64,000 bases of DNA from Bacteroidales bacterium (GCA_017618115.1 JAFZUX010000007.1:165855-229854), one strand, 5' to 3'. Counted from the first letter of the stretch, positions 1 through 9,554 are shown. The notes: generated from the sequence alone by a model not told the origin. Made by a program: numbers and translations.

Positions 1-1617
1 GAGGCGGAATATTTTATGTGGAAGGCATACGATGCTGGAGTGGATGCTCTAATTGTTCAGGATCTTGGAATCCTGAAGATGAACCGCCCGCCCATTCCGC
101 TCTTTGCCTCAACTCAGACGGATATACGCACTCCGGAAAAGGCCGCCCTTTTGGAATCATTGGGTTTTGAGAGACTGATTCTTGCCAGAGAACTCTCTTT
201 AAAGCAGATACGTGAGATTCGCCGGGCGGTAAACTGCCAGTTGGAGAGCTTTGTTCACGGCGCTCTCTGCGTCTGCTACAGCGGGCAGTGCTATCTCTCA
301 CAGTACCTTACCGGAAGAAGTGCCAATCGCGGAGAGTGTGCCCAGCCTTGCCGCTCGGATTACACTCTGGTAAATGATAAGGGTGAGGTGCTGGTAAAAG
401 ATTTTCCGCTCCTCTCCCTCAAGGATATGGACCGCTCTGAAAACCTTGAGGCACTGATAGATGCGGGCATTACCTCCTTTAAGATTGAGGGGCGTCTGAA
501 GGGTGCCTCATACGTAAAGAACATTGTTAAAAAGTATGACAACGCTCTCAACGCTCTTATAGAAAAAAGGCGGGGGAAGGGCGAGGAAATCCGCCGTATC
601 TCTCTGGGAGAGAGCACCTCTTCTTTTACTCCCGATAGTTCCAAAACATTTACCCGCGGCACCACCCCTTTCAACCTTGAGGGCAAAAGAGGAGATTGGG
701 CAAGCGGTGCAGCCGCTAAGGCTGTGGGAGAATTCATCGGGGAGATAGAGAGTGTTAAGACAAACGCAAAGGGTTTTATAACCTTCTCATACAAAGGAGA
801 TAAGAAGATCAATAACGGAGACGGTCTCTGCTTTATTTCAAAGAGGGGAGAGATTTTGGGTCAGAGAGCAAGCAGTTGCAGCGGCTCCTTTGTTGAACTT
901 TTTACCCATCGGTTGGAGATTCAAAAGGGAGATAAAATCTACCGCAATTATGACGCTCTCTTTGAAAAAGAGTTGGAAAAACCGGTGCGCAGAGTAATCA
1001 ATATTCCTCTGGATTTAACTCTTTCTCCAAAGGGTATTTCTGTTTCCTGTGATTTTTTTAAAGAGCCGCTCTTCTTTGATATAGAGGGAGATACACCGCA
1101 AAACAGAGAGAAGGCGGAAGATATAATCAAATCTCAGATAGGAAAAAGCGCCCTTCACTTTAAGTTTAAGGTAAGAAAGATTGAGGGAGAAATCAGGTTT
1201 TATAAAACGGCCGCACTTAACGCTATAAGAAACAGTTTGGCCGATGCGTTGGAGAGAGAGATTGTTGCTCTTCACAACAGAGAACGCACTGTAACAGTTA
1301 AAGGGGCTCCTTCAGAAAAGGAGATGGCCTTTGCTTCTGAAGAGTGGAGAAAAAAGGCTCCTTCAGATTATAGGTTAAATTGCTCTAACCGCCTCTCCTG
1401 CAGCCTTTACAAGGAACTGGGCGTTGACTCTCCGGCTCCCGCTTTTGAGTTGGAACCGCCAAAGGGTGCGGAACTTATGAGGACAAAATATTGCATCCGT
1501 CACCAACTGGGCCTCTGTCCTAATGACGGAGGCAAACTCTATCTTCTCAACGGCAAAAACCGTTTGGCTTTGGAGTTCGATTGCGCCAAATGTGAAATGG
1601 TTATCAAAGCTCTCTGA
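1..1617 (+). CDS. peptidase U32 family protein (RlhA/YhbU-like), 5' end missing
   Basis: The frame is open from base 1, so the true start lies upstream and at least 538 codons are present. The U32 signature is visible near residues 78-105: a Phe-Val-His-Gly-Ala-Leu-Cys segment, then CYSGQCYLSQ, then the cysteines of GECAQPC. U32 proteins of this type in other bacteria include RlhA, which hydroxylates a 23S rRNA cytidine, and protease-like members; the Cys cluster fits a metal-binding enzyme. The length after the core fits the long U32 class with an extra C-terminal domain, and further cysteines occur near the C-terminus. A promoter-like box for holB follows 22 bp later, so holB need not be co-transcribed. 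The family is secure; the substrate is unknown. Confidence 0.88.
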   Translation, partial: EAEYFMWKAYDAGVDALIVQDLGILKMNRPPIPLFASTQTDIRTPEKAALLESLGFERLILARELSLKQIREIRRAVNCQLESFVHGALCVCYSGQCYLSQYLTGRSANRGECAQPCRSDYTLVNDKGEVLVKDFPLLSLKDMDRSENLEALIDAGITSFKIEGRLKGASYVKNIVKKYDNALNALIEKRRGKGEEIRRISLGESTSSFTPDSSKTFTRGTTPFNLEGKRGDWASGAAAKAVGEFIGEIESVKTNAKGFITFSYKGDKKINNGDGLCFISKRGEILGQRASSCSGSFVELFTHRLEIQKGDKIYRNYDALFEKELEKPVRRVINIPLDLTLSPKGISVSCDFFKEPLFFDIEGDTPQNREKAEDIIKSQIGKSALHFKFKVRKIEGEIRFYKTAALNAIRNSLADALEREIVALHNRERTVTVKGAPSEKEMAFASEEWRKKAPSDYRLNCSNRLSCSLYKELGVDSPAPAFELEPPKGAELMRTKYCIRHQLGLCPNDGGKLYLLNGKNRLALEFDCAKCEMVIKAL

Positions 1618-1624
1618 TTTTTCG

Positions 1625-1632
1625 TAATTTTG
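1625..1632 (+). promoter_or_regulatory. TAnnTTTG -7 box just before holB
   Basis: TAATTTTG matches the Bacteroidetes -7 consensus and ends 7 bp before the holB ATG. Transcription would begin almost at the start codon, giving a leaderless or nearly leaderless mRNA. Confidence 0.5.
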
Positions 1633-1639
1633 TGCGGTT

Positions 1640-2839
1640 ATGATTTTTTCAGAAGTAGCAGGTCATAAAGAGCTTAAAGAATCCCTCAAGAAGATGGTTC
1701 AGGGGGGCAAGATGCCGCACGCGCTTCTCTTTTCAGAGCAGAGCGGATGCGGGGCACTTCCTCTGGTTCTGGCACTTACGCAGTATATCTTCTGCAAAAC
1801 GCGCCGTGCTCTTGCAAGCGGAGATGATACCTGGGTTGTAAAGGGGCTCTTTGGAGACGAGCCTGAGTCTCTTCCAACTGACGATGCCTGCCAGGTCTGC
1901 TCCTCCTGCATAAAAATCAGAAATCTGGCCCATCCGGATTTCCACTTCCTCTTCCCGATAAATACCACCCAACTGGTGGACAAGGGAAAGAAGGCCCCAA
2001 TGGATATGTACTATGAGATCTTCCGCAAGATTGTGGAGGAAAATCCCTATTTCTCTGAGCAAGACCTATATAGAGAGATGGGGCTGGAGAATAAGATGGG
2101 ACTTATAGGTGTGAACGAGGCCTCCTGGCTTATAGATAAACTGAACTTTACCGCATACGAGGGAGGAAGCAAGGTGGTGCTGATTCTCTATCCGGAGAGG
2201 ATGAATCTGGAGGCGGCAAACAAACTTCTTAAGAGTATTGAGGAGCCTACGGAAGATACCTTCTTCTTCCTCATTACCAATGATCCTGAGAAGATTATAA
2301 AGACCATTCGCTCTCGCTGCAGGCTCATAGAGGTTCCGCCTATAGAAAAGGAGGATTTACGTGAAGCCATCGAGAAAAAATATAAGATGAGTTCAGATGA
2401 GGCGCTTAAGTGGGCCGTCTGCGCTCAGGGTAGTTTTGGCAGGGCTATGGAGATGATAGATGAGAGCCAGCAGGAGAAGGAGGATTTTGAAGATTTCATC
2501 TCGCTCTTCCGTTTGGTTGATGAGCGTGACCTGACCGGATTACTTGCTCTGGGACAGGAGATTGCAAAGAGGGGGAAGGAGGAGCAGAAACTCTTCTGCC
2601 GCAATGCCCTAAAGAGTCTGCGCACAATGTTTATGCTTAAGATGGGGCAGGAAAATATCTCTTACGCCTCTCCAAATCACATTGAGCAGATGAAAACTCT
2701 CTCTGAAAGATTGAAGGAAGATTTCTTCCAGAAAGGATATGATATTTTTAACAATTCAATAGAGTGCATAGAGAGAAACGTGAACGCAAAATTTATCTTC
2801 TGTGACTTGTGTAATGCGCTCTACATAAACATAATATAA
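1640..2839 (+). CDS. holB: DNA polymerase III delta' subunit
   Basis: This is a clamp-loader subunit of the replicative polymerase, 399 aa. The N-terminal AAA+ fold has the zinc cysteines DACQVCSSC near residues 82-90 and the sensor/arginine-finger motif SRC in TIRSRCRLIEV near residue 226. The P-loop position lacks the Gly-Lys pair, as expected for the non-ATP-binding delta' subunit. The ATG at 1640 is chosen because the -7 box ends only 7 bp upstream. The stop overlaps the ricT start by one base (TAATG), so the two are probably translationally coupled. It heads the run holB-ricT-gldH-trmB. Confidence 0.93.
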   Translation: MIFSEVAGHKELKESLKKMVQGGKMPHALLFSEQSGCGALPLVLALTQYIFCKTRRALASGDDTWVVKGLFGDEPESLPTDDACQVCSSCIKIRNLAHPDFHFLFPINTTQLVDKGKKAPMDMYYEIFRKIVEENPYFSEQDLYREMGLENKMGLIGVNEASWLIDKLNFTAYEGGSKVVLILYPERMNLEAANKLLKSIEEPTEDTFFFLITNDPEKIIKTIRSRCRLIEVPPIEKEDLREAIEKKYKMSSDEALKWAVCAQGSFGRAMEMIDESQQEKEDFEDFISLFRLVDERDLTGLLALGQEIAKRGKEEQKLFCRNALKSLRTMFMLKMGQENISYASPNHIEQMKTLSERLKEDFFQKGYDIFNNSIECIERNVNAKFIFCDLCNALYINII

Positions 2840-3978
2840 TGGAAGCAGAAAAACTGACATATGATTGTCACCGTGGTTGTGAAGTAACCTCAAATGCGGA
2901 CGGTTCTCCGTGTGCGAGATATAATATGGGGTGCTGTAAGAGGGCCGTCTTTGACTGGCTTCAGGGAATTCCGGACGAGGAGATGGAGAAGCTCTTTGAG
3001 GTGCGCTTTAAGAATACTCACAAGGGGATTTATATTAATGATTCTCAGTTGGTTCTAAGAGAAGGAGACATTGTCGTTACCGAGGCTCAGAACGGCTATG
3101 ATGTTGGAATTATCACTCTTGCAGGTGCTGTGATTGCCCATCAGCTTAAGAGAAACAAAATAGAACATAAGTCCTACGAGTTCAAGAAGATATACCGCAA
3201 AGCCCGTCCGGCGGATATTCAAAAATGGCAGGAGGCTATAGCCAGAGAACATCAGACAATGATCCGCAGCCGTGTTCTGGCGGCAAACCTGGGACTTGAA
3301 ATGAAGATTGGAGACGTTGAGTTTCAGGGAGATGGAACCAAGGCAATCTTCTATTACATTGCAGACGGCAGAGTTGATTTCCGTCAGTTGATTAAAGATT
3401 TTGCGGAGGAGTTTCATATTCGTGTGGAGATGCGTCAGATTGGTGCACGCCAGGAGGCGGGCCTTATAGGAGGTATTGGTGTGTGCGGACAGGCTCTATG
3501 CTGCTCAAGGTATATAAATGATTTCCAGTCTATTACCACGGCGGCGGCAAGATGTCAGGATCTCTCTCTCAACCCTCAAAAACTTGCAGGACAGTGCGGT
3601 AAACTCAAATGCTGCATAAACTACGAGGCTCCGGTTTACATAGACGCCAAAGAGAAACTGCCTCAGATTAACGAGCCGCTCCACCTGGAAGACGGAGATG
3701 TTAACGTGGTGAAAACGGATGTCTTAAAGGGAGTTATGTGGTTCTCTTATCTGGAAAAAGAGGGAGATGACGCTTATCCTCTGAATGTGGATAAGGTAAA
3801 TGAGATTCTCTCTTTGAACCGTGAGGGAAAGAAGGCCGCCTCCATTGCAAAGGAGCCAAAGGAGAAGGTTATTGACTTTAAGAGTGCGGCCGGAGAGGAC
3901 AGCATTACCAGATTTGATGAGGTTAAACGCAAGAAGAATAATTCCCGTCAACGCTTTAAGCAAAGAAGATCAAAATGA
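2839..3978 (+). CDS. ricT: PSP1-domain Fe-S protein RicT (YaaT-like)
   Basis: A 379-aa PSP1 domain protein. It has a Cys-rich N-terminus (CHRGC, CARYNMGCCK) and the conserved C-terminal PSP1 cysteines in GVCGQALCCSR and GQCGKLKCC. In Bacillus the RicT homologue belongs to an iron-sulfur complex acting on RNA processing and sporulation signalling; in Bacteroidota the role is not settled. The last ~60 residues are a low-complexity Lys/Arg tail. It overlaps holB by 1 nt and gldH by 4 nt (ATGA), indicating one operon. The ricT-gldH adjacency is common in Bacteroidota. Confidence 0.9.
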   Translation: MEAEKLTYDCHRGCEVTSNADGSPCARYNMGCCKRAVFDWLQGIPDEEMEKLFEVRFKNTHKGIYINDSQLVLREGDIVVTEAQNGYDVGIITLAGAVIAHQLKRNKIEHKSYEFKKIYRKARPADIQKWQEAIAREHQTMIRSRVLAANLGLEMKIGDVEFQGDGTKAIFYYIADGRVDFRQLIKDFAEEFHIRVEMRQIGARQEAGLIGGIGVCGQALCCSRYINDFQSITTAAARCQDLSLNPQKLAGQCGKLKCCINYEAPVYIDAKEKLPQINEPLHLEDGDVNVVKTDVLKGVMWFSYLEKEGDDAYPLNVDKVNEILSLNREGKKAASIAKEPKEKVIDFKSAAGEDSITRFDEVKRKKNNSRQRFKQRRSK

Positions 3979-4460
3979 TCTCCAAACGCAACGCCCTAAT
4001 ATTATCTTATCTTATTCTCTTTCTTGCGGCAGGTTGCCACGAGCCTCTTAAGCACTTCAGTTTCAGAAGTCTGCAGGGTGACGGCTGGCTGCCAGAAGAT
4101 ACCCTTTGTTTGGAACTGGATCTTAGAAAGTCAGATGAGGGGAAGAACATTTACATCTCTTCTTCTTTCAGAGAGTTTGAAGAGAAGCAGGTGATGAAAG
4201 AGAGGCCGTTTGGTTTCTACATTACGATGGTTTCTCCCTCCGGAGCAACGCAGAAGGATACCCTTTCACTTCCTTTTAACTCCCTTCAGATGAAGAGCAA
4301 AAGAGATGGGAAGATAATTCAATTGCAGTGGCCCTACCTTTTAGACGTTAAACCTAACGAGGAGGGACTTTGGAAGATAGAACTAACCCGCCCAAAGGGA
4401 GACAATACCGTTTACGAAAAAGTCAGAGGCGTTGGAATAAGCTGTAAGGCAAGACCTTAA
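3975..4460 (+). CDS. gldH: gliding-motility lipoprotein GldH family
   Basis: A 161-aa lipoprotein with a signal peptide and lipobox ending at Cys21 (LAAGC). The spacing and the acidic WLPEDTLCLELDL-type segment match GldH. In Flavobacterium GldH is needed for gliding and type IX secretion-linked functions, but the family also occurs in non-gliding Bacteroidales, where it is probably an envelope lipoprotein of other use. It overlaps ricT by ATGA and lies 6 bp before trmB. The family assignment rests on the size, lipobox and neighbourhood as well as the sequence. Confidence 0.82.
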   Translation: MISKRNALILSYLILFLAAGCHEPLKHFSFRSLQGDGWLPEDTLCLELDLRKSDEGKNIYISSSFREFEEKQVMKERPFGFYITMVSPSGATQKDTLSLPFNSLQMKSKRDGKIIQLQWPYLLDVKPNEEGLWKIELTRPKGDNTVYEKVRGVGISCKARP

Positions 4461-4466
4461 AAGAAG

Positions 4467-5237
4467 ATGAGCACAGTAAATAAATTAGAAAAATTCCGTC
4501 AGAACGAGACCTTTGCCTGCCTTCTTCAACCAAAAATGGAGGAGCTTTTCCGCAAAGATTTCCGGCTCAAAGGAAAGTGGCAAAGTGAAGAGTTTAAGAA
4601 CTCCAGCCCAATCACATTGGAACTGGGTTGCGGCAAGGGGGAGTATACCGTTTCTCTGGCCAAACTCTTCCCGGAGAGAAATTTTATTGGAATGGACATT
4701 AAGGGTGCGCGTCTTTGGAAGGGGGCTAAAGAGGTGGAAGAGAACGGAATAAAGAATGTCAGATTCCTGCGCACAAACATAGATTTCATAGAGTGGATTT
4801 ACGGCAAAGATGAGGTGAGTGAGATATGGATAACCTTTGCAGATCCGCAGTTGCGCTCTCCGCGTAAAAGACTTTCAGGCTCTATGTTTTTGGAGAGATA
4901 CCGCAAGTTTCTAAAGCCGGGCGGAGTGATTCATCTTAAGACAGACAGCCGTTATCTTCACGAGTATACAAAGGCTTTGGCTCAGCAGAATAATCTTAAT
5001 ATAATCTGCTGCAGCACTGACGTTTATAAGGAGGCGGAAAACACTCTGCAACCATTCCCGAAAGAACTTACAACCGTTCAGACTTTTTACGAACAATACT
5101 TTTTGAAGATGGGTCTTCCAATTACCTATCTCTCTTTTCAAATAAGCAGTAACGAGCCAATTAAGGAACCTGATTGGGATTCGGATTACTGGCTGGGCAA
5201 AGAGAATGAAGGACGCATCTTAGGAAGAATAAGATAG
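4467..5237 (+). CDS. trmB: tRNA (guanine-N7-)-methyltransferase
   Basis: A 256-aa class I methyltransferase that would make m7G46 in tRNA using SAM. Motif I is ELGCGKGEYT near residue 52, followed by the acidic GMDIKG strand. The family's FPDP-type motif appears as FADPQLRSPRKRL, and a KTD segment follows, both typical of TrmB. It starts 6 bp after gldH and ends 1 bp before the M20 gene, so it sits inside the same operon. Confidence 0.93.
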   Translation: MSTVNKLEKFRQNETFACLLQPKMEELFRKDFRLKGKWQSEEFKNSSPITLELGCGKGEYTVSLAKLFPERNFIGMDIKGARLWKGAKEVEENGIKNVRFLRTNIDFIEWIYGKDEVSEIWITFADPQLRSPRKRLSGSMFLERYRKFLKPGGVIHLKTDSRYLHEYTKALAQQNNLNIICCSTDVYKEAENTLQPFPKELTTVQTFYEQYFLKMGLPITYLSFQISSNEPIKEPDWDSDYWLGKENEGRILGRIR

Positions 5238-5238
5238 T

Positions 5239-6363
5239 ATGGAAGAAATCACCGCACTGCGTCATAAGATTCACCGTAGGCCCTCTCTCTCCGGAGAAGA
5301 GAGTGAGACGGCGGAAATTATCTGCTCGTTTTTAGCGGATTGCAAACCGGATAAGCTGGAGAAAAATGTTGGCGGATATGGTGTCGTTGCAACCTTCAAG
5401 GGTGGAGAGAACGGTCCTAAAATTCTTCTAAGATGTGAACTGGACGCCCTCCCTATAACAGAGAAGAGCGGCGTGGAGTATTCCTCTTTAAAAGAGGGTA
5501 AGGCTCACTCTTGCGGTCACGATGGACACATGGCGGTTCTTTGTGCCGTTGCGCGTGCTATCTCACTTAACCGCAGCCTTTTAGGAGAGGGAGAGATTAC
5601 CCTTCTCTTTCAACCGGAAGAGGAGATAGGAAGGGGAGCAAAGCGTATGGCTGAGGAGTTGACACAAAGAGGTGTTCACTTTGATTATGCCATTGCTTTT
5701 CACAACTGGCCGGGTAAAAAATATAAGAGCGTTATTCTCTATCCTGAGTGTTACGCCTGGGCATCTACAGGAATGAAGATAGAATTTAAGGGAAAACCCT
5801 CTCATGCCAGTGACCCGCAACTGGCTATAAATCCTACGCTTACAATAATGCGCCTTATTGAGAGAGTTCTCTCTTTAAATGAAAAACTCTCCTACTCCAC
5901 CATTGTAAATGTAAATATCGGAAGTGAAGATTACGGTATTACTCCGGGTGATGGATATGTTGCTCTTACCTTAAGAAGCAACTCTGACAAAGGCTTGCAA
6001 ACTCTTGTTTCTCAGATAGAAAAAGAGGCAAGGATTTTGGCGGCGGAGAATGCCCTTGGTATAAATATCTCTTACACAGACCATTTCCCGGCAACCGTCA
6101 ATAGCAAAGAACTCACTCAGATGATAGAAGAGGTGGCAAAGGAAGAGGGCTACAACACAGAGAGAGATTATGAAGGAACTCACGGAAGCGATGATTTTGT
6201 GTACTTTACAAAGATGAGTACTCAATCTTCCTTCTTTGACGTAGGTGCAGGAGAGAACCACCCGCAGCTACACGACCCTGCGTTTGACTTTGATGATTCT
6301 CTGATACCGGTATTTGTAAAAATTATTTGCTCCGTCTGCAGACGAATTCTGCAAACTCAATAA
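5239..6363 (+). CDS. M20-family amidohydrolase (hippurate hydrolase/AbgB-like)
   Basis: A 374-aa zinc-dependent amidohydrolase. Metal and catalytic motifs are visible: CGHDGHM near residue 93, PEEEIG near residue 123, and FHNWPG near residue 155. A dimerisation domain follows, and a GSDDF segment near the C-terminus carries a late ligand. Enzymes of this subgroup cleave N-acyl amino acids or small peptides; the substrate cannot be read from sequence. The gene starts 1 bp after trmB. Its 3' end overlaps the convergent polyprenyl synthase by 41 bp. Confidence 0.9.
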   Translation: MEEITALRHKIHRRPSLSGEESETAEIICSFLADCKPDKLEKNVGGYGVVATFKGGENGPKILLRCELDALPITEKSGVEYSSLKEGKAHSCGHDGHMAVLCAVARAISLNRSLLGEGEITLLFQPEEEIGRGAKRMAEELTQRGVHFDYAIAFHNWPGKKYKSVILYPECYAWASTGMKIEFKGKPSHASDPQLAINPTLTIMRLIERVLSLNEKLSYSTIVNVNIGSEDYGITPGDGYVALTLRSNSDKGLQTLVSQIEKEARILAAENALGINISYTDHFPATVNSKELTQMIEEVAKEEGYNTERDYEGTHGSDDFVYFTKMSTQSSFFDVGAGENHPQLHDPAFDFDDSLIPVFVKIICSVCRRILQTQ

Positions 6364-7315
6364 GCATCTTTTTAGCCGGACTGTCCGGCAGAACTTTCAA
6401 ACAGTCTATACCCATTGTCAGGTATTGATTTGCAGCCTCTTGCGCATACTCCAATCCCTTGTTGTCATTAACAAAGGCAAAGACATCGTCAATTATCTGT
6501 TTCTCTCTTTCCGGTGTGCAATTAGTCTCCGAGAGTTCTTTAATCTTGGAGATAATCTCCTCTCTCTTTTGAGGGGCGTTCTTGAAAGCACCCAGAAGCG
6601 GAAGAGTTATCTTTCTCTCTTTGAGGTCAATACCAAAAATCTTTCCGGTCTCCATGGATGGAGAGTAATCAAAGATATCATCCCTGATTTGGAAAGCCAA
6701 TCCGAGATATTTTGCAAAAGAAGCCACTCCGTCTATAACCTGCTGAGGAGCCTCAACTGCGTAAGCTGCAGATTTGACGGTAGTTTCAAAGAGAACGGCG
6801 GTCTTGCAGTATATGATGGTAAAATAATCCTCCTCCGTTGTATCCAGATTATCCGCCTTGTCTATCTGAAGAAGCTCTCCCTCGCTTAATTTTTTGGTAG
6901 CATTGGTAAAGAGTATAATGTGCTTTTTATCACACTTTTCCGCCAACAGAGCAAGTACGCCGCTAAGCCAGAAATCTCCCGTAAGAACCGCAACGAACGG
7001 GGAGAACTTTACTCCCACGGTAGGAGCGTTTCTTCTTTTTGGAGCCTGGTCTACAACATCATCGTGAAGAAGAGTTGCGGTATGCAACATCTCTGAAACG
7101 GCAGCACAGCAGTAACTCTTCTCCGTCAGATTACCGCAACATCTACCCACCAACAGGGAGAGGAGAGGTCTCATCTCCTTTCCCCTGTTGCCGAGTATAT
7201 ACTTGTTGACTCTGTCCAGGTAAGAACGGTCCGTTTTGAGAGCTTCATAGAGTACTCCGCGATAGCGGTCTACATCATCTCCCAGAAAAGCTCTTACCGC
7301 CTCAATGTCTGCCAT
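6323..7315 (-). CDS. polyprenyl diphosphate synthase (octaprenyl-type, isoprenoid chain)
   Basis: A 330-aa trans-prenyltransferase. The first Asp-rich motif is in HDDVVDQAPKRR (DDxxD) and the second in QIRDDIFDY. The subfamily resembles IspB-like long-chain synthases that supply the menaquinone side chain, but chain length cannot be fixed here. It is the last gene of a minus-strand run with a PorT-like barrel and thioredoxin, and it converges on the M20 gene with a 41-bp tail overlap. Confidence 0.9.
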   Translation of the reverse strand: MADIEAVRAFLGDDVDRYRGVLYEALKTDRSYLDRVNKYILGNRGKEMRPLLSLLVGRCCGNLTEKSYCCAAVSEMLHTATLLHDDVVDQAPKRRNAPTVGVKFSPFVAVLTGDFWLSGVLALLAEKCDKKHIILFTNATKKLSEGELLQIDKADNLDTTEEDYFTIIYCKTAVLFETTVKSAAYAVEAPQQVIDGVASFAKYLGLAFQIRDDIFDYSPSMETGKIFGIDLKERKITLPLLGAFKNAPQKREEIISKIKELSETNCTPEREKQIIDDVFAFVNDNKGLEYAQEAANQYLTMGIDCLKVLPDSPAKKMLIEFAEFVCRRSK

Positions 7316-7321
7316 TTCTCC

Positions 7322-7921
7322 TTAGAATATGAAGGCAAGTGAAACCTCCAGACCTTTCTGCTTGGAAGCTTTCCACTGATCGTATGTTGCCTTTTCTCCC
7401 TCTCCAACCTTTGAGATATCCCAGTTGTATCTTACGTTAACCTGGAACTTCCAAAGATCTGCTCCGAATCCAAGACCTACACCGCCGGTGAATCTGTTGA
7501 GATCATCCCAGGAACCTGCGTTGTGGTTCTTTCCAATAGCGTAGCTGATGTATGGAACAGCCTGAACATAAGGTCTTACCACAACCAGATTGAATCCGTA
7601 CTGGATGCTGAGAGGAATCTGGAGATACTGCAGTTCAATCTTCTCATTGGTTGCACCCGGAATGCTCTCTTTAGGTGCAATGGTTGCCGTTCTGTTAATG
7701 AAGAGCAACTCGGGCTGAACTACAAAGCCCGGAGTAACATGGTGGCTGTAAAGGATACCGGCCTGGTAACCAATGTTATCCTTAACCTTAAAGTTCTCAT
7801 TGACCTTTGAAAGGGAGGTGGTATAGATACCGCCCTTGATACCGAACTGTGCCTTAGCAACATTGGCCGTTGCTGCAAATGCAAAAGCTGCAATAAGTGC
7901 TATTGCTAAAATTCTTTTCAT
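7322..7921 (-). CDS. small outer-membrane beta-barrel protein (PorT/OmpW-like)
   Basis: A 199-aa protein with a signal peptide (ending near ANVAKAQ), then alternating hydrophobic/polar strands. Motifs include GIKGGIYT at the first strand, VQPELLF and a C-terminal strand ending in phenylalanine, as expected for BAM-inserted barrels. It matches the PorT-family 'outer membrane beta-barrel' group common in Bacteroidota. No enzymatic residue is apparent. It lies 6 bp before the polyprenyl synthase and 12 bp after thioredoxin. Confidence 0.82.
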   Translation of the reverse strand: MKRILAIALIAAFAFAATANVAKAQFGIKGGIYTTSLSKVNENFKVKDNIGYQAGILYSHHVTPGFVVQPELLFINRTATIAPKESIPGATNEKIELQYLQIPLSIQYGFNLVVVRPYVQAVPYISYAIGKNHNAGSWDDLNRFTGGVGLGFGADLWKFQVNVRYNWDISKVGEGEKATYDQWKASKQKGLEVSLAFIF

Positions 7922-7933
7922 AATATGTTTGGT

Positions 7934-8251
7934 TTATAATAATGCTTTCAATTTCTCTTCAATTGCCTCTTTTGTGTTGGAACCCACCATCTTATCCTTC
8001 AACTCTCCATCCTTGAAGAAGAGCAGTGTAGGGATGTTTCTGATGCCGTAGTTTACCGGAGCCTCTTCTGCCTCCTCTACGTTACACTTTGCAATTACTG
8101 CACGTCCTTCATACTCGGCAGCAAGCTGTTCTACTATTGGGGCAATCATGCGGCAAGGACCGCACCAGGTAGCCCAAAAATCTACCATAACCGGAAGTTT
8201 GCTCTCAAGAACAACCTCTTTGAAATTGGAATCAACAACCGTAATCTCCAT
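7934..8251 (-). CDS. trxA: thioredoxin
   Basis: A 105-aa cytosolic thioredoxin without a signal peptide. The active site is W29-C30-G31-P32-C33 followed by RM, and the conserved cis-Pro segment NIPTLLFF is present. It reduces disulfides using thioredoxin reductase, which is not in this window. It is the first gene of a three-gene minus run and is divergent from kbl. A weak box TAATTTAG (minus, 8293-8300) could be its promoter. Confidence 0.95.
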   Translation of the reverse strand: MEITVVDSNFKEVVLESKLPVMVDFWATWCGPCRMIAPIVEQLAAEYEGRAVIAKCNVEEAEEAPVNYGIRNIPTLLFFKDGELKDKMVGSNTKEAIEEKLKALL

Positions 8252-8321
8252 ATCAGTAACTTTATTTGAAAAAAACTTTAATTATCAGGTTGCTAAATTA
8301 GCATTTATTTTTCAGAAATCG

Positions 8322-8329
8322 TATTTTTG
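8322..8329 (+). promoter_or_regulatory. -7 box of kbl
   Basis: TATTTTTG fits TAnnTTTG and lies 34 bp before the kbl ATG, in the divergent gap with trxA. Confidence 0.6.
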
Positions 8330-8363
8330 TTAAAGCCAAACGGAAACTCAAAAACAAATCAAT

Positions 8364-9554
8364 ATGTATAAAGATTTTCAATCATACCTAAAAACAGAGC
8401 TGGGCTCTATTAAAAAGGCCGGCCTGTACAAAGAGGAGAGAGTTATTGTTTCCCCTCAGAGAGCTGATATAAAAGTTGCAGGCGGAAAAGAGGTTCTGAA
8501 CTTCTGCGCCAACAACTATCTTGGTCTTTCAGACAATCCTCGTCTTATTAAGGCCGCTAAAAAGGCCTTGGACACAAGAGGTTACGGAATGAGTTCCGTA
8601 AGATTCATCTGCGGAACCGGAGATCTGCAGAAAGAGTTGGAGAGGAAAATCTCCGAGTTCTTCGGCACCGAGGACACCATCCTTTACACCTCCTGCTTTG
8701 ATGCAAACGGCGGAGTCTTTGAGCCGCTCTTTAACGAGGAGGATGCAATCATCTCTGACGCCCTCAACCACGCTTCCATCATAGACGGTGTAAGACTCTG
8801 CAAGGCAGTTCGTTACAGATATGCCAACGCAGACATGAAAGAGCTTGAGGAGTGCCTTAAGAAGGCTCAGAAACAGCGCTACAGAATAATAGTTACGGAC
8901 GGTGTCTTCTCAATGGACGGCAACGTTGCTCCGGTAGATAAAATCTACGCCCTTGCAAAGAAGTACAATGCAATGGTTATGGTAGACGAGTCTCACTCTG
9001 CGGGAGTTGTAGGCAAGACCGGAAGAGGTACAACAGAGCTTTATAAACTGAGAGGCAAGATAGAGATTCTCACCGGAACACTCGGCAAATCCTTTGGCGG
9101 TGCAGTGGGCGGATTTACAACGGGTAAGAAGGAAATCATCGCGATGTTAAGACAGCGCTCCCGCCCTTACCTCTTCTCAAACTCCATCCCTCCTATGGTG
9201 GCCGCTGCAGGTATTGAGATGTTCAACATGATGAGCCAGACCAACAAGCTGCAGGACAAACTGCACGCCAACACCGCATACTTTGTGGATAAGATGAAGA
9301 AGGCCGGCTTTGACATCAAACCTACCCAGAGTGCAATCTGCGCCGTAATGCTCTATGATGCAAAACTTTCACAGCAGATGGCCGCAAAACTTCTGGATGA
9401 GGGAATCTATGTAGTTGGTTTCTACTATCCTGTTGTGCCTAAGGATCTTGCAAGAATCCGCGTTCAGGTTTCCGCAGGCCACTCAAAGAAGCAGTTGGAC
9501 AAGGCGGTTGCAGCCTTCACCAAGATTGCCAAAGAGCTCAAGGTTCTTAAATAG
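8364..9554 (+). CDS. kbl: glycine C-acetyltransferase (2-amino-3-ketobutyrate CoA ligase)
   Basis: A 396-aa PLP enzyme of the alpha-oxoamine synthase family. The Schiff-base lysine is K242 in TLGKSFGG; DESHSAG binds the cofactor, and NYLGLSDNP is the substrate-side motif. It would interconvert glycine plus acetyl-CoA with 2-amino-3-ketobutyrate in threonine breakdown. No threonine dehydrogenase gene is adjacent. A relative acting on other acyl-CoAs (serine palmitoyltransferase-like, important in Bacteroidales sphingolipid synthesis) was considered; the length and overall resemblance favour Kbl. Confidence 0.85.
   Translation: MYKDFQSYLKTELGSIKKAGLYKEERVIVSPQRADIKVAGGKEVLNFCANNYLGLSDNPRLIKAAKKALDTRGYGMSSVRFICGTGDLQKELERKISEFFGTEDTILYTSCFDANGGVFEPLFNEEDAIISDALNHASIIDGVRLCKAVRYRYANADMKELEECLKKAQKQRYRIIVTDGVFSMDGNVAPVDKIYALAKKYNAMVMVDESHSAGVVGKTGRGTTELYKLRGKIEILTGTLGKSFGGAVGGFTTGKKEIIAMLRQRSRPYLFSNSIPPMVAAAGIEMFNMMSQTNKLQDKLHANTAYFVDKMKKAGFDIKPTQSAICAVMLYDAKLSQQMAAKLLDEGIYVVGFYYPVVPKDLARIRVQVSAGHSKKQLDKAVAAFTKIAKELKVLK

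Noticed and set aside
6425-6889. 154-codon plus-strand frame opposite the polyprenyl synthase
   Set aside because: The minus-strand gene carries both Asp-rich motifs; the plus frame is antisense noise.
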